Source of the DNA: Chloroflexota bacterium
Lineage (GTDB): Bacteria > Chloroflexota > Anaerolineae > Aggregatilineales > Phototrophicaceae
Length of the DNA: 64,000 nucleotides
Reading direction: 5' to 3'
NCBI GenBank assembly: GCA_011523615.1
Contig: WTGJ01000022.1
Coordinates: 1-64,000 of the forward strand
This document shows positions 42,431 to 50,681 of this stretch, one piece after another. The position numbers were made by a program, and so were the translations under genes. The notes below the pieces were generated by a model that was not told the DNA's origin, searched no databases, and saw only the letters and a list, made by a program, of their open reading frames with translations. Positions within the stretch are counted from its first letter, which is position 1. Every line of letters begins with the position of its first letter.

Positions 42431-43627
42431 CTACGAAACGCCCGGCAAGCGGCCCACGAAAAATACACCGCAAAGCGATAACGCGCCGGCCAGGGCAAAG
42501 GATGCGGCCAAGCCCTGGGAATCGCCGACTGCGCCAGCCACCAGCGTGACCGTCATGCGCGTCAGCAATTCCAGCAACATGTAGATGCCGGTCGAAGTCG
42601 CGGCATAGCGCGGCTCATGCTCGACCACGACCGCGAGCAGCACCGGGTTGCTCAGGCTGGTCATCATGCCGGAGAGCAGCAAACCGGGCAGGATGAGCGC
42701 CAGCATGCCGCTGTTCATGACCAGGGCCAGGAAGAACGTGGCGAGCCCCGCCAGGACGAGGGAACCGGCGATCGTGATGCGGCGACCGACGCGATCGCTT
42801 AGGGCACCGCCGATGAAGGCACCGACGAAACCAGCCAGAGACCAGGAAGTCTGCGCGGCGCCAGCCCACTGCAACGAAAAACCCGCCTCATCCACCAGGC
42901 TGGCCAGGAAGACGCTGAAAGTATGGAACAATAGGCCGTGGAAGAAGAGGACTCCGCTCAGGGGCAGGAAGAGGCCGCGCAAGGCCGCCCAGACCTGGCC
43001 GATTTTCGGATCCACCGAACGGGGCAATTGGCTGACCCTTTCGCCGCGCAAACGCCAGAAGAGCAGCAGGCTGGTCGCCAACCCCAACCCGATCAGCCGC
43101 CAGGTGCCTTCGAGACCCCAGATGCTGACGACCCAGACCAGCAAGATCGGGCCCAGGGCGCGCGCCAGCTCGCTGCCAGCCATGAAGATGCTCATCGCCA
43201 GGCCGACGCGGTTGCCGGCCGCTTCGTGCATCATGCGCACGACCGGTAAATGAAAGGCCATCGAACTCGCGCCGGCGCAGATGAGCAGCACGGCCAGCAC
43301 GGCGTAATGATCGGTTTGGCCGAGGAGGCCGATGGCCGTCGCGCTGATGGCCGGCGTCAAAGCGACGATCAGCCAGGCGTTGAAGCGGTCCGTGAGGTAA
43401 CCGAGGAAGGGGTTCAACAACGAAGGCAACTGCATGAGCACCACCAGCAGGCCGATGGCCGTATGAGAGATGCCCATTTTGGCGCGCAAGAGGGGGATCA
43501 GCGGCGCCAAATATGCGCCGTTCAAGTCATGCGCGAAATGGGCGAAAGAGACCGTCAGGACGGCGCCGGGGCGGAAAGTGCTTTCAGTCGCCGGTTGCTC
43601 CGCCGGTTGCGCGACCGTCGCTTTCAC
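42431..43627 (-). CDS. MFS transporter, fosmidomycin-resistance-like type
   Basis: 398 aa from a GTG at 43627 that overlaps the previous stop (GTGA). About twelve helices are predicted. VSFAHFAHDLNGAYLAPLIPLLRAKMGIS, the GYLTDRFNAW loop and GGALSDRVGRR are typical of the fosmidomycin resistance/multidrug subgroup. It is a close paralogue of the preceding gene; both start with a short Gln/Pro-rich cytoplasmic tail. Substrate unknown. The pair may work together or be a simple duplication. The 162 bases between this gene's stop and the MocR start hold no gene I can support. Confidence 0.87.
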   Translation of the reverse strand: MKATVAQPAEQPATESTFRPGAVLTVSFAHFAHDLNGAYLAPLIPLLRAKMGISHTAIGLLVVLMQLPSLLNPFLGYLTDRFNAWLIVALTPAISATAIGLLGQTDHYAVLAVLLICAGASSMAFHLPVVRMMHEAAGNRVGLAMSIFMAGSELARALGPILLVWVVSIWGLEGTWRLIGLGLATSLLLFWRLRGERVSQLPRSVDPKIGQVWAALRGLFLPLSGVLFFHGLLFHTFSVFLASLVDEAGFSLQWAGAAQTSWSLAGFVGAFIGGALSDRVGRRITIAGSLVLAGLATFFLALVMNSGMLALILPGLLLSGMMTSLSNPVLLAVVVEHEPRYAATSTGIYMLLELLTRMTVTLVAGAVGDSQGLAASFALAGALSLCGVFFVGRLPGVS

Positions 43628-44880
43628 TGCGCTGTTGCCAGGTGCCGCAAGCGCCAGACGAAGGGCAAGCTCAGGTAGGTAAGGACCGCCGCCAGGCCCA
43701 GCGCCAGGGCGAGGCCGTAGTATTCGCTGAGCGATTCGTAGCGCGGGTCGGTGAATAGGCGCGCTGAGAAGGCATCCCCCAGTGCGCCGACGGCGATGCT
43801 CAAAATCAGGCGAAAACCGAAGGCGATTTGCATGAACAAGCCATTGGCCGTCGCCCGCCATTCGCGGCTGTTTTCCAGCACGACCGCCTGCATGACCGGG
43901 GTGGCGCTCAGGGTGAAAAAGCCCGAGGCCAGGATGATGCAGACCAGCAGCCAACCCGCCACCTCCTGTTCCAGCGCGTAGAGCAGGACGAAGCACATCG
44001 TGGCGGCGCTGCTGAGCGATAGCAGCAACATGCGTGATCGGCCGAAACGGTCGCTCAGGGTGCCGCCCAGCAAAGCGCCCAGCACACCGGCGCCGGACCA
44101 GAGGGCGATGCCGATCCCCCCTTCTTCGAAGGAATAGCCGCGCAATACCAACAGGGTGGGCAAATAAACGGAGAGGCCGACATTGAGCCAACTGCGCAGG
44201 ATCATCACCGGAATGAGCCGGCGGAAGATGCGCCAGATCGGTCGGCCCGCTGCGCGCCAATTCGGACGGCGGCTGTGCGAATAGGCCGGGATATTGCGAA
44301 AGCGCCAGTAGAGAAAAGCGGTCGCCAGATAGCCGATGAAGAGGGTGCGCCAGATGCCCGCCAGGCCCCACATCCCCACCGCCCAGACCACCAGCAGCGG
44401 CCCGACCGTGCGCGCTCCCTCACCCGCCGCCATGAACAGACTCATCCCCAGCCCGACGCGCCGGCCGGCGATCTGCGCGATCATCGCCGGCGCGGGCACG
44501 TGAAAGGCGGCCACGCTCAAACCACATAGCAGGAGCAGCGCGACCAGCGCCCAGTAGCCGGGCATCCAACCGACGGCGCACATCAATGTCGCCGAGACGG
44601 CCGGTGCCGCGATCACGAAGAAATGCAGGCTCGTGCGGTCGCCCAGATAGCCGATGATCGGGTTGAGCAGGGAAGCCGCCTGCAATATGCCGGAGAGCGA
44701 GCCGGCCTGCGCCAGCGAGAGGGAGAGGTTCTCTTGCAGACGCGGCAAGAGCGGCGCGATGTAGGCGGTGTAGATGTCATGCGCGAGGTGCGCGCCGACG
44801 ATGGTGGTGATATTGCCCAGTTGGAACGGGGCAGCAGGCGAGTCTTGCGGCTGGGGTTGGGCTTGGGCTTCGGTGTCCGT
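43624..44880 (-). CDS. MFS transporter paralogue without a standard start codon
   Basis: About 418 aa if read from the ACG at 44880. The coding evidence is clear over helices 1-12: ITTIVGAHLAHDIYTAYIAPLLPRLQENLSLSLAQ, GYLGDRTSLHFF and GGTLSDRFGRSRM match the downstream paralogue. In this frame there is no ATG, GTG or TTG between the stop at 44938-44940 and the TTG at 44748, which would remove the first helix. Aligned to the paralogue, whose tail is 17 residues long, the start falls at or near the ACG at 44880; a CTG at 44820 is another candidate. A mutated start, a rare start codon or a sequencing error could explain this. The gene is probably cotranscribed with its paralogue. Confidence 0.7.
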   Translation of the reverse strand, partial: TDTEAQAQPQPQDSPAAPFQLGNITTIVGAHLAHDIYTAYIAPLLPRLQENLSLSLAQAGSLSGILQAASLLNPIIGYLGDRTSLHFFVIAAPAVSATLMCAVGWMPGYWALVALLLLCGLSVAAFHVPAPAMIAQIAGRRVGLGMSLFMAAGEGARTVGPLLVVWAVGMWGLAGIWRTLFIGYLATAFLYWRFRNIPAYSHSRRPNWRAAGRPIWRIFRRLIPVMILRSWLNVGLSVYLPTLLVLRGYSFEEGGIGIALWSGAGVLGALLGGTLSDRFGRSRMLLLSLSSAATMCFVLLYALEQEVAGWLLVCIILASGFFTLSATPVMQAVVLENSREWRATANGLFMQIAFGFRLILSIAVGALGDAFSARLFTDPRYESLSEYYGLALALGLAAVLTYLSLPFVWRLRHLATAQ

Positions 44881-44934
44881 GGTCGGCCTCGGGCGCTGGG
44901 CAGGTTGTGGGAGTGTAACGGGGTGGGGGTAGTG

Positions 44935-45447
44935 ATGCTATATTTATGTGCTGAATGCAATCGCAGGTGGTGCGGTTCTTCCTGGAAGCAAAAGTTGGAG
45001 CGACAGTTTGAGAAAATGACGAAGGTAAAACCCGGGAGTGACGAAGGATGTGGAGGGTGTCTACTGATCATAGTCATCATAGCCGTCGTCACGATCTTCG
45101 TTTTTGGTTGGCAGGATGATGTCATCGGGTTCATTCGGAACCTGTGGGGAAATATCGGGAGCATGCTCGGATGGTCGTTGGCGAACTGGTACTGGATCCT
45201 CATAGGTTTCTTTGCGTTATTGGTGTTGTTAGGGGTGTGGGGTCATTACCTGGAGGAACAGGAGAAAAAGCAGGCAGCAGCGAAATCGGGAGCGGATCTG
45301 GAACGCAATGGTGAGCTGCCCGCAGACGAGGGGATCGCACCGCAAAAAACCAAGCGCAAAGCCAAAAGCAAAGTAAGTTCGCCAGCGGACCCGCGCGGCC
45401 GTAACCTGGAAGATTTATTTTCAGATCAGGAGAGGGGCAATCTGTAG
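44935..45447 (+). CDS. Two-helix membrane protein, function unknown
   Basis: 170 aa from the ATG at 44935, after a GGGGTGGGGGT stretch; a later ATG at 45016 would drop a Cys-containing N-terminus (CAECNRRWCG). There are two hydrophobic segments, CLLIIVIIAVVTIFVFGW and YWILIGFFALLVLLGVWGHY, then a highly charged cytoplasmic-looking tail (KKQAAAKSGADLE, KTKRKAKSK). I do not recognise the family. It lies head-to-head with the MFS pair, so the two promoters must overlap. Confidence 0.6.
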   Translation: MLYLCAECNRRWCGSSWKQKLERQFEKMTKVKPGSDEGCGGCLLIIVIIAVVTIFVFGWQDDVIGFIRNLWGNIGSMLGWSLANWYWILIGFFALLVLLGVWGHYLEEQEKKQAAAKSGADLERNGELPADEGIAPQKTKRKAKSKVSSPADPRGRNLEDLFSDQERGNL

Positions 45448-45537
45448 GAATCTATGAATCCACAGGATTCCATCGACGAGAGCGGACAGCGCCATTTCGA
45501 GTAGGCTTAATCCGATGCAACATTGCTAAGGAGAACG

Positions 45538-46503
45538 ATGCGGCTCCTCATCACCGGCAGCAGCGGCCAGATCGGCACCAACCTCGCCCTGCGCGCGCTC
45601 GCCGAAGGCCATCAGGTTTGGGGACTGGATTCCCGCCCCAATGGCTGGTGCGCGGACATACCCACCATCCGCCATGATTTGCGCGAGCAGCACCGCCCCC
45701 TGCGCGAGGTATTGGCGGAGCCGCTGGCGCAGGGACGGCTGGATTGTGTGGTGCACCTCGCCGCCCACGCCAAAGTGCACGAGCTGGTGCTCCAGCCCGA
45801 ACGGGCCCTGGAGAACATCGCCACCCTCTTTCCGGTGCTGGAATTCTGCCGCGAGCAGCAACTGCCGCTCGTGTTCGGCAGCAGCCGCGAGGTCTATGCC
45901 GACATCCAGCGCACCATCGCGACCAACCAAACCCGCGAAGAACAGGCCGATTTCGCCTTCACCGCCAGCCCGTATTCCGCCAGCAAAATCGCCGGTGAGG
46001 CGCTCATCTATTCCTACGCCCATTGCTACGATCTGCCCTATCTCGTCTTCCGTTTCAGCAATGTCTACGGGCGTTACGATAACGACTTGGAGCGCATGGA
46101 ACGCGTCATCCCCCTCTTCATCGATCTCATCCGCCGGGACCAGGAAGTGACGGTTTTCGGCGAGGATAAGATCCTGGATTTCACCTACGTCGATGATTGC
46201 GTCTCGGGTGTCCTGAGCGGGATCGAAGGCCTGGTTCGCGGGCAACTGCGCGATCACACCATCAACCTCGCCTATGGCGCGGGCAACAGCCTGGTGCAGA
46301 TGGCGCAATACATCGCAGAAGCGTTGGGCAAGCCTTTGCGAATGCGCATCCAACCCTCGCAGCGGGGTGAAGTGACGCATTACGTCGCCGACATTGCGCG
46401 GGCGCACGAGTTGTTGGGTTATGCGCCACAAGTCCCTTTGGCCGAAGGCATCCGCCGCACCGTCGCCTGGGTAGTGGAGTGGGGCGAACGGCAGCGAAAC
46501 TGA
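45538..46503 (+). CDS. NAD-dependent sugar-nucleotide epimerase/dehydratase
   Basis: 321 aa from the ATG at 45538, preceded by AAGGAG. The NAD motif is LLITGSSGQIGTNLALRAL, with LDSRP following as the adenosine-binding acid. The catalytic set is FGSSREVYAD and SPYSASKIAGEALIYSYAH (YSASK), and RFSNVYGRYD and FTYVDDCVSGVL are typical of UDP-glucose epimerase and dTDP-glucose dehydratase relatives. It likely supplies an activated sugar for the surface glycans made by the glycosyltransferases in this window. The exact reaction is unassigned. Confidence 0.88.
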   Translation: MRLLITGSSGQIGTNLALRALAEGHQVWGLDSRPNGWCADIPTIRHDLREQHRPLREVLAEPLAQGRLDCVVHLAAHAKVHELVLQPERALENIATLFPVLEFCREQQLPLVFGSSREVYADIQRTIATNQTREEQADFAFTASPYSASKIAGEALIYSYAHCYDLPYLVFRFSNVYGRYDNDLERMERVIPLFIDLIRRDQEVTVFGEDKILDFTYVDDCVSGVLSGIEGLVRGQLRDHTINLAYGAGNSLVQMAQYIAEALGKPLRMRIQPSQRGEVTHYVADIARAHELLGYAPQVPLAEGIRRTVAWVVEWGERQRN

Positions 46504-46521
46504 AGCGATGCCACGCCCCTG

Positions 46522-47643
46522 ATGTTGATTGCCGCAACGATTCAACGACCGACGCTATTGCTGGATGAAGCCGTTTGTCGCGCCAATATCGAATGGATGG
46601 CGCGCAAGGCAGCCCGTACCGGTACGCGCCTCCGCCCCCACGCCAAAACGCACCAGTCTGCCGCCATCGCCGAATGGTTGCGGGATGCCGGCGTCACCGC
46701 GCTCACCACTTCCTCCGTGACCATGGCGCGCTACTTCGCCGACCACGGCTGGCAGGATCTGACCATCGCCTTTCCGGTGAATTGGCGGGAACTGGGTGAC
46801 ATTGCCGAACTGGCGGGACGGGTGCGTTTGGCTTTGCTGGCCGCGAACGAAAGCAGCGCTCGCTTTTTGGCGGAGAATCTGCGTCAGACTGTCGATATCT
46901 GGCTAGAAGTAGAAACCGGCGACGGCCGCAGCGGCGTTCCCTGGGACGAAGCGGAGCGCCTGGATGAGATGCGCCGCATCATCGAAGCCGCTCCACAGTT
47001 GCGGCTGCGCGGTTTGCTCTCGCATGGCGGCCATAGTTACGAGGCGCGGGATGCACCGTCTGCGGCGGCCAGCTGGGCGGAATCTCTGCTGCGTTTGCGC
47101 TCCTTGCGGGAGGCTTTGCGGAACCGCGGAGCCGGCCCGCTGGCAATATCACCGGGAGATACGCCGGGTTGCATGGCCGCAGCGGATTTTGCCGATATCG
47201 ATGAGGTCCGCCCGGGCGCTTTCGTGTTTCACGATTTGATGATGCGCCAGATCGGCGTCTGTCGCGAGGAAGATATGGCGCTGGGTGTCGCCTGTCCGGT
47301 GGTGGATGTGCAAGCGGCGCGGCGACAATGGGTGATCTACGGCGGCGCCGTCCATCTCTCGCGAGATGCCCTGTCTGAGAATGGCCGGCTGCATTACGGC
47401 GAAATTGCCCCCTTCGATCCCGAGCGCGGCTGGGGGGAATCCATCCCCGGCGCGCGCGTGGTGCATCTTTCGCAGGAACACGGCCTGGTGCAAACCGACG
47501 CGGCACATTTCGACCGTTTTCAACCCGGCGATCTGCTCGTCGTGCGGCCGGTGCATGCCTGCCTGACCGCCCATCACTTGCGCGGGTATCGAACGCTCCG
47601 TGGCCAATGGCTGCCGATGATGGCCGGGCCGGAGGAGGCGTAG
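46522..47643 (+). CDS. D-threonine aldolase / D-serine dehydratase-like PLP enzyme
   Basis: 373 aa. The alanine-racemase-type barrel carries the PLP lysine in RLRPHAKTHQSAAIAEWL (residue about 42) after the N-terminal PTLLLDEAVCRANIEWMA. SHGGHSYEARD, ISPGDTPGC, EVRPGAFVFHDLMM and the C-terminal metal-type VVRPVHACLTAHHLRGYRTL (His and Cys ligands) match the family of metal-activated D-threonine aldolases and D-serine dehydratases. The last 190 bases are duplicated at 48789-48971, beyond the following SDR gene. Confidence 0.87.
   Translation: MLIAATIQRPTLLLDEAVCRANIEWMARKAARTGTRLRPHAKTHQSAAIAEWLRDAGVTALTTSSVTMARYFADHGWQDLTIAFPVNWRELGDIAELAGRVRLALLAANESSARFLAENLRQTVDIWLEVETGDGRSGVPWDEAERLDEMRRIIEAAPQLRLRGLLSHGGHSYEARDAPSAAASWAESLLRLRSLREALRNRGAGPLAISPGDTPGCMAAADFADIDEVRPGAFVFHDLMMRQIGVCREEDMALGVACPVVDVQAARRQWVIYGGAVHLSRDALSENGRLHYGEIAPFDPERGWGESIPGARVVHLSQEHGLVQTDAAHFDRFQPGDLLVVRPVHACLTAHHLRGYRTLRGQWLPMMAGPEEA
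47443..47625 (+). repeat. Direct repeat, upstream copy (3' part of the aldolase-like gene)
   Basis: This segment matches 48789-48971 at about 14 differences by hand count over 183 bases, with a stretch of more than 60 identical bases in the middle. The two copies are 1346 bases apart and bracket an SDR gene. Confidence 0.85.
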
Positions 47644-47818
47644 GCGCCAACGCCCCGGCAACGGTCACGGGGACGGGTTCCTCTCTCCTTTCCGGGCGAT
47701 GGCTTGATTGAGCCGCGCGCTGGATTTGCAATGCGCAGGCTCTGTGCTGCGCGTACTGAATCCGCTAATGCAGCTGCCAGCAGAAAGAGTCAGACTATGA
47801 AACATGACAGGGATCATC

Positions 47819-48778
47819 ATGCCAAGAACGCTTAGATGTGATCCGCGGCTCTTCCAGAAGGACCTCAGCGGCCGCGTCTATATCGTCACCGGGGCGAACT
47901 CAGGCACGGGCCTGGCGACGAGCGCGCAGCTGCTGCGTCAAGGGGCGCATGTCGTGGGCGCTTGCCGGCGCGTGCCGGCGGGTGAAGCAGCCTTTGCGGA
48001 CCTGGCGCGCCTGCCCGGCTCGGCGGAGATCAGGATGCTGGACCTGGCCAGCCTGGATTCGGTGCGGCGATTCGCGGAAGACTTCCTCGCCCGGCACGAG
48101 CGGCTGGACGCGCTCGTCAACAACGCCGGTCTGGTCACCGCTGAGGGGCGCAGCGAAGACGGCTACGAGATTCAATTTGCCACCAACCATCTGGGTCATT
48201 TCCTGCTCAGCGAATTGCTGCTCGATATCTTGAAAGCGAGCGCCCCGGCGCGCATCGTCTGCCTCTCCAGCGTCGTACACGCCGGGCGCGGCAGCCAGCC
48301 GGTCCGCATCGATTTTGACGACTTGCATTTTGAGCGGAAGCCATACAGCGCCATGGCGGCGTACGCGCAATCGAAGCTGGCGAATGTCCTGCATGCCCGG
48401 GAGCTGGCGCGCCGCCTGGAAGGCGCGGACGTCATGGCTTGCTCGGTGCATCCCGGCTGGGTGCGCTCGAACTTTGGCGCCGAAATCATGCCGGGCTGGC
48501 TGCGCGGCGCCATGAACCTCGCGTTGCGGCCCTTCAGTGGTTTTCTGGGCATCATGTCGCCGGATGATGGCGCGCAAACGACGCTGCATTGCCTGCTCGA
48601 CGATGACGTTCCCCATCACAATGGCGCGTACTTCAGCCAGAACAGCATCCTCTACCCCAATCGGGAAGACCGGCCCGGCGGCTGGCCGATGCGCTCGCCC
48701 AACCCCCAGGCGCATGATCCTGAAATCGCCAGCAGACTCTATGATGTCAGCCTGGAGCTGGTCAGGTTAAAGGCTTGA
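47819..48778 (+). CDS. Short-chain dehydrogenase (retinol-dehydrogenase-like)
   Basis: 319 aa from the ATG at 47819 (AGGGA upstream); an ATG at 47804 has a poorer site. GRVYIVTGANSGTGLATSAQLL is the NADP motif (TGANSGTG), followed by LVNNAGLV, IVCLSSVVHAGRG and AYAQSKLANVLHARELARRL (YAQSK), the arrangement of the extended retinol dehydrogenase/protochlorophyllide reductase-like group. VHPGWVRSNF follows. The gene lies between the two copies of the aldolase 3' end, so it probably entered a tandem duplication. The 175 bases upstream contain no recognised feature. Confidence 0.88.
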   Translation: MPRTLRCDPRLFQKDLSGRVYIVTGANSGTGLATSAQLLRQGAHVVGACRRVPAGEAAFADLARLPGSAEIRMLDLASLDSVRRFAEDFLARHERLDALVNNAGLVTAEGRSEDGYEIQFATNHLGHFLLSELLLDILKASAPARIVCLSSVVHAGRGSQPVRIDFDDLHFERKPYSAMAAYAQSKLANVLHARELARRLEGADVMACSVHPGWVRSNFGAEIMPGWLRGAMNLALRPFSGFLGIMSPDDGAQTTLHCLLDDDVPHHNGAYFSQNSILYPNREDRPGGWPMRSPNPQAHDPEIASRLYDVSLELVRLKA

Positions 48779-49011
48779 CGGGCGCGGCGATCCCCGGCGC
48801 GCGCCTGGCACATTTATCGCAGGAGCACGGTCTGGTGCAAACCGACGCGGCGCATCTCGACCGCTTTCAACCCGGCGATCTGCTCGTCGTGCGGCCGGTG
48901 CATGCCTGCCTGACCGCCCATCACTTGCGTGGGTATCGAACGCTCCGTGACGAATGGCTGCCGATGATGGACGGGCCGAGCGAACCGAGTTCGCCAGATC
49001 AGGGAGCGTAG
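48779..49011 (+). pseudogene. 3' fragment of a second aldolase-like gene
   Basis: Beginning right after the SDR stop, the sequence encodes IPGARLAHLSQEHGLVQTDA and continues to TLRDEWLPMMDGP, the last 70 or so residues of the aldolase-like protein, in frame to a TAG at 49011. A TTG at 48775 could start it, but the piece lacks the PLP lysine and most of the barrel. Most differences from the intact copy are silent, so the ancestor was a functional paralogue. The 3' end overlaps the convergent GNAT gene by 13 bases. Confidence 0.82.
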
Positions 49012-49571
49012 CGCGCGTAGATCAAGGTATCTTCGAGGACGCCATCGACGCGCCGCCGATGGTGGTGCAGCCGCGCTTCGTGGGCGAAACCGCAACGTTC
49101 CGCAACGCGCTGGCTGGCCGCATTCGAGGCGTCACAGGCGATGCTGAGCCGTTGCGCCCGCCACTGTAGGAAGGCGACCTCGCTGATGGCGCGGACAGCT
49201 TCCGTCATGTAGCCGCGGCCCTGCTCACTCTGGCGCAGCCAATAACCGATTTCCAGGCGCGGTACCTCCCAGACGCAATCGTGGAAGCCGCTCGCGCCGA
49301 GGAAATGGCCATCCGAACGGCGAAACAGGAAGAGCGGCAGCGGGTCAGCGGGTCTTCCCTGCTGCAGCTCCTGCCATTGGTGCAGGCCCAGCCGCACGTG
49401 CTCGTCGGTCGCTTTTTCTTGTCCGTTGGGGTTGCGCGCCCAATCCATCCAGCGATGGAGCTGGTCGTAAGTTTCGTGAATGGCTTCCAGGACGAGCAGG
49501 ACGTCGCTCAGTTGTGGCGGGCGGATGAGCAGGCGCTCCGTTTCCAGCGGGAAGGCCGCGGCCCGGTTCAT
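48999..49571 (-). CDS. GNAT acetyltransferase, RimJ/RimL type
   Basis: 190 aa. LETERLLIRPPQLSDVLLVLEAI is the start of the RimJ-like group; LEIGYWLRQSEQGRGYMTEAVRAISEVAF contains the acetyl-CoA loop (QGRGYMTEA), and ASNAASQRVAERCGFAHEARL is the final motif. It could acetylate a ribosomal protein or another N-terminal amine; the substrate is not evident. The gene overlaps the ankyrin-repeat gene upstream by 4 bases (49568-49571). Confidence 0.9.
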   Translation of the reverse strand: MNRAAAFPLETERLLIRPPQLSDVLLVLEAIHETYDQLHRWMDWARNPNGQEKATDEHVRLGLHQWQELQQGRPADPLPLFLFRRSDGHFLGASGFHDCVWEVPRLEIGYWLRQSEQGRGYMTEAVRAISEVAFLQWRAQRLSIACDASNAASQRVAERCGFAHEARLHHHRRRVDGVLEDTLIYARYAP

Positions 49572-50680
49572 TCCTGCATGGCCGCTTCGAGAAGGGCGCG
49601 GATTCTTGTATGCTGGCCCCTGCTTGCCAGATTCAGCGCCGTTTCGCCGGCTGGATTGCGCTGGTGCGGGTCTGCGCCGGCAGCAAGCAGGGACCGGACG
49701 ATTGCGGCATGGCCTTCCATGATAGCGTACATCAGCGCGGTGAGAGTGTACACGCCACCGATCTCATCCACCGCCGCGCCGGCCGCGAGCAAGAGCTGGA
49801 CCATTTCGGTCTGGCCCCTCTGACTGGCGTGCATCAGGGCAGTCCAGCCAAACAAGTTGCAATCCACCTCGGCGCCGGCATCCAGCAGGGTGGATAGGAT
49901 GGCCGGTTCGCCCGAAAAGACCGCGTAATGCAAGGCCGGACCGGGGTCATTGGCGGTGTCGGCGTGGAGCAGCGCGCGCACCTGATCGACATCACCCTGG
50001 AAGGCGGCGATCATGAGCGGAGTGATACCCGCCGCTGCGGGATCCGCGCCTGCTTCCAGCAATGAAGCGAAAACTTCCCAGTCGGTCGCCAGACTCAGCT
50101 CAAAAGTGCCTAGGGGACGATAGAATTCTGCGCCGGCAGCGAGCAAAGTGATCATGGTATCGGCTTGGTTTGACGAAATGGCGTACATCAGCGCTGTAAA
50201 ATTACCGTCATTGGGCCGGTTCACCCTAGCGCCGGCTTCAAGCAAGAGCTGGACCGTTGCGACTTGGCCACTCTGACTGGCGCGCATCAAAGCGGTCTCG
50301 CCGAAATCGGACTGCCAGTCGACTCCGGCCCCATTCGCGAGCAAGAGAGCGGCGACTCCGACGCTGTCGCACCAACTGGCGCGCATCAATGCCGTATCGC
50401 CATACCTCCCTGGTCGGTCAATTTCTGTGCCTGCGGCGATCAAGTGCGTGACCATATCGGTATCGCAAAAACCGCTGGCGACGGTCAAGGCCGTTGCGCC
50501 ATCCTCATCCTGCCCATCCACATCCACGCCGGCTGCCAACAGCCGCTTCACTTCCTGGATATCGCCGATGCGGACTGCATTCACCAATGCCGCACCGTCC
50601 TCCTGCGCCAACAACGGCGCGGGCCACAACCATGCCCACACTAGTAAGGTGAAAACACACCGATTCAGCAACCTTTTCAT
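49568..50680 (-). CDS. Secreted ankyrin-repeat protein
   Basis: 370 aa from the ATG at 50680; an upstream TTG is less likely. A signal peptide (KRLLNRCVFTLLVWAWLWPAPLLAQ) is followed by about ten ankyrin repeats, seen as repeated GETALMRASQSGQVATVQLLLEAGA, GWTALMHASQRGQTEMVQLLLAAGA and GETALNLASRGQ patterns. One repeat (ATDWEVFASLLEAGADPAAAG) is degenerate. It probably mediates protein contacts outside the membrane. Its start is one base from the stop of the FAD oxidoreductase gene, and it is followed by a GNAT with a 4-base overlap. Confidence 0.88.
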   Translation of the reverse strand: MKRLLNRCVFTLLVWAWLWPAPLLAQEDGAALVNAVRIGDIQEVKRLLAAGVDVDGQDEDGATALTVASGFCDTDMVTHLIAAGTEIDRPGRYGDTALMRASWCDSVGVAALLLANGAGVDWQSDFGETALMRASQSGQVATVQLLLEAGARVNRPNDGNFTALMYAISSNQADTMITLLAAGAEFYRPLGTFELSLATDWEVFASLLEAGADPAAAGITPLMIAAFQGDVDQVRALLHADTANDPGPALHYAVFSGEPAILSTLLDAGAEVDCNLFGWTALMHASQRGQTEMVQLLLAAGAAVDEIGGVYTLTALMYAIMEGHAAIVRSLLAAGADPHQRNPAGETALNLASRGQHTRIRALLEAAMQE

Positions 50681-50681
50681 G

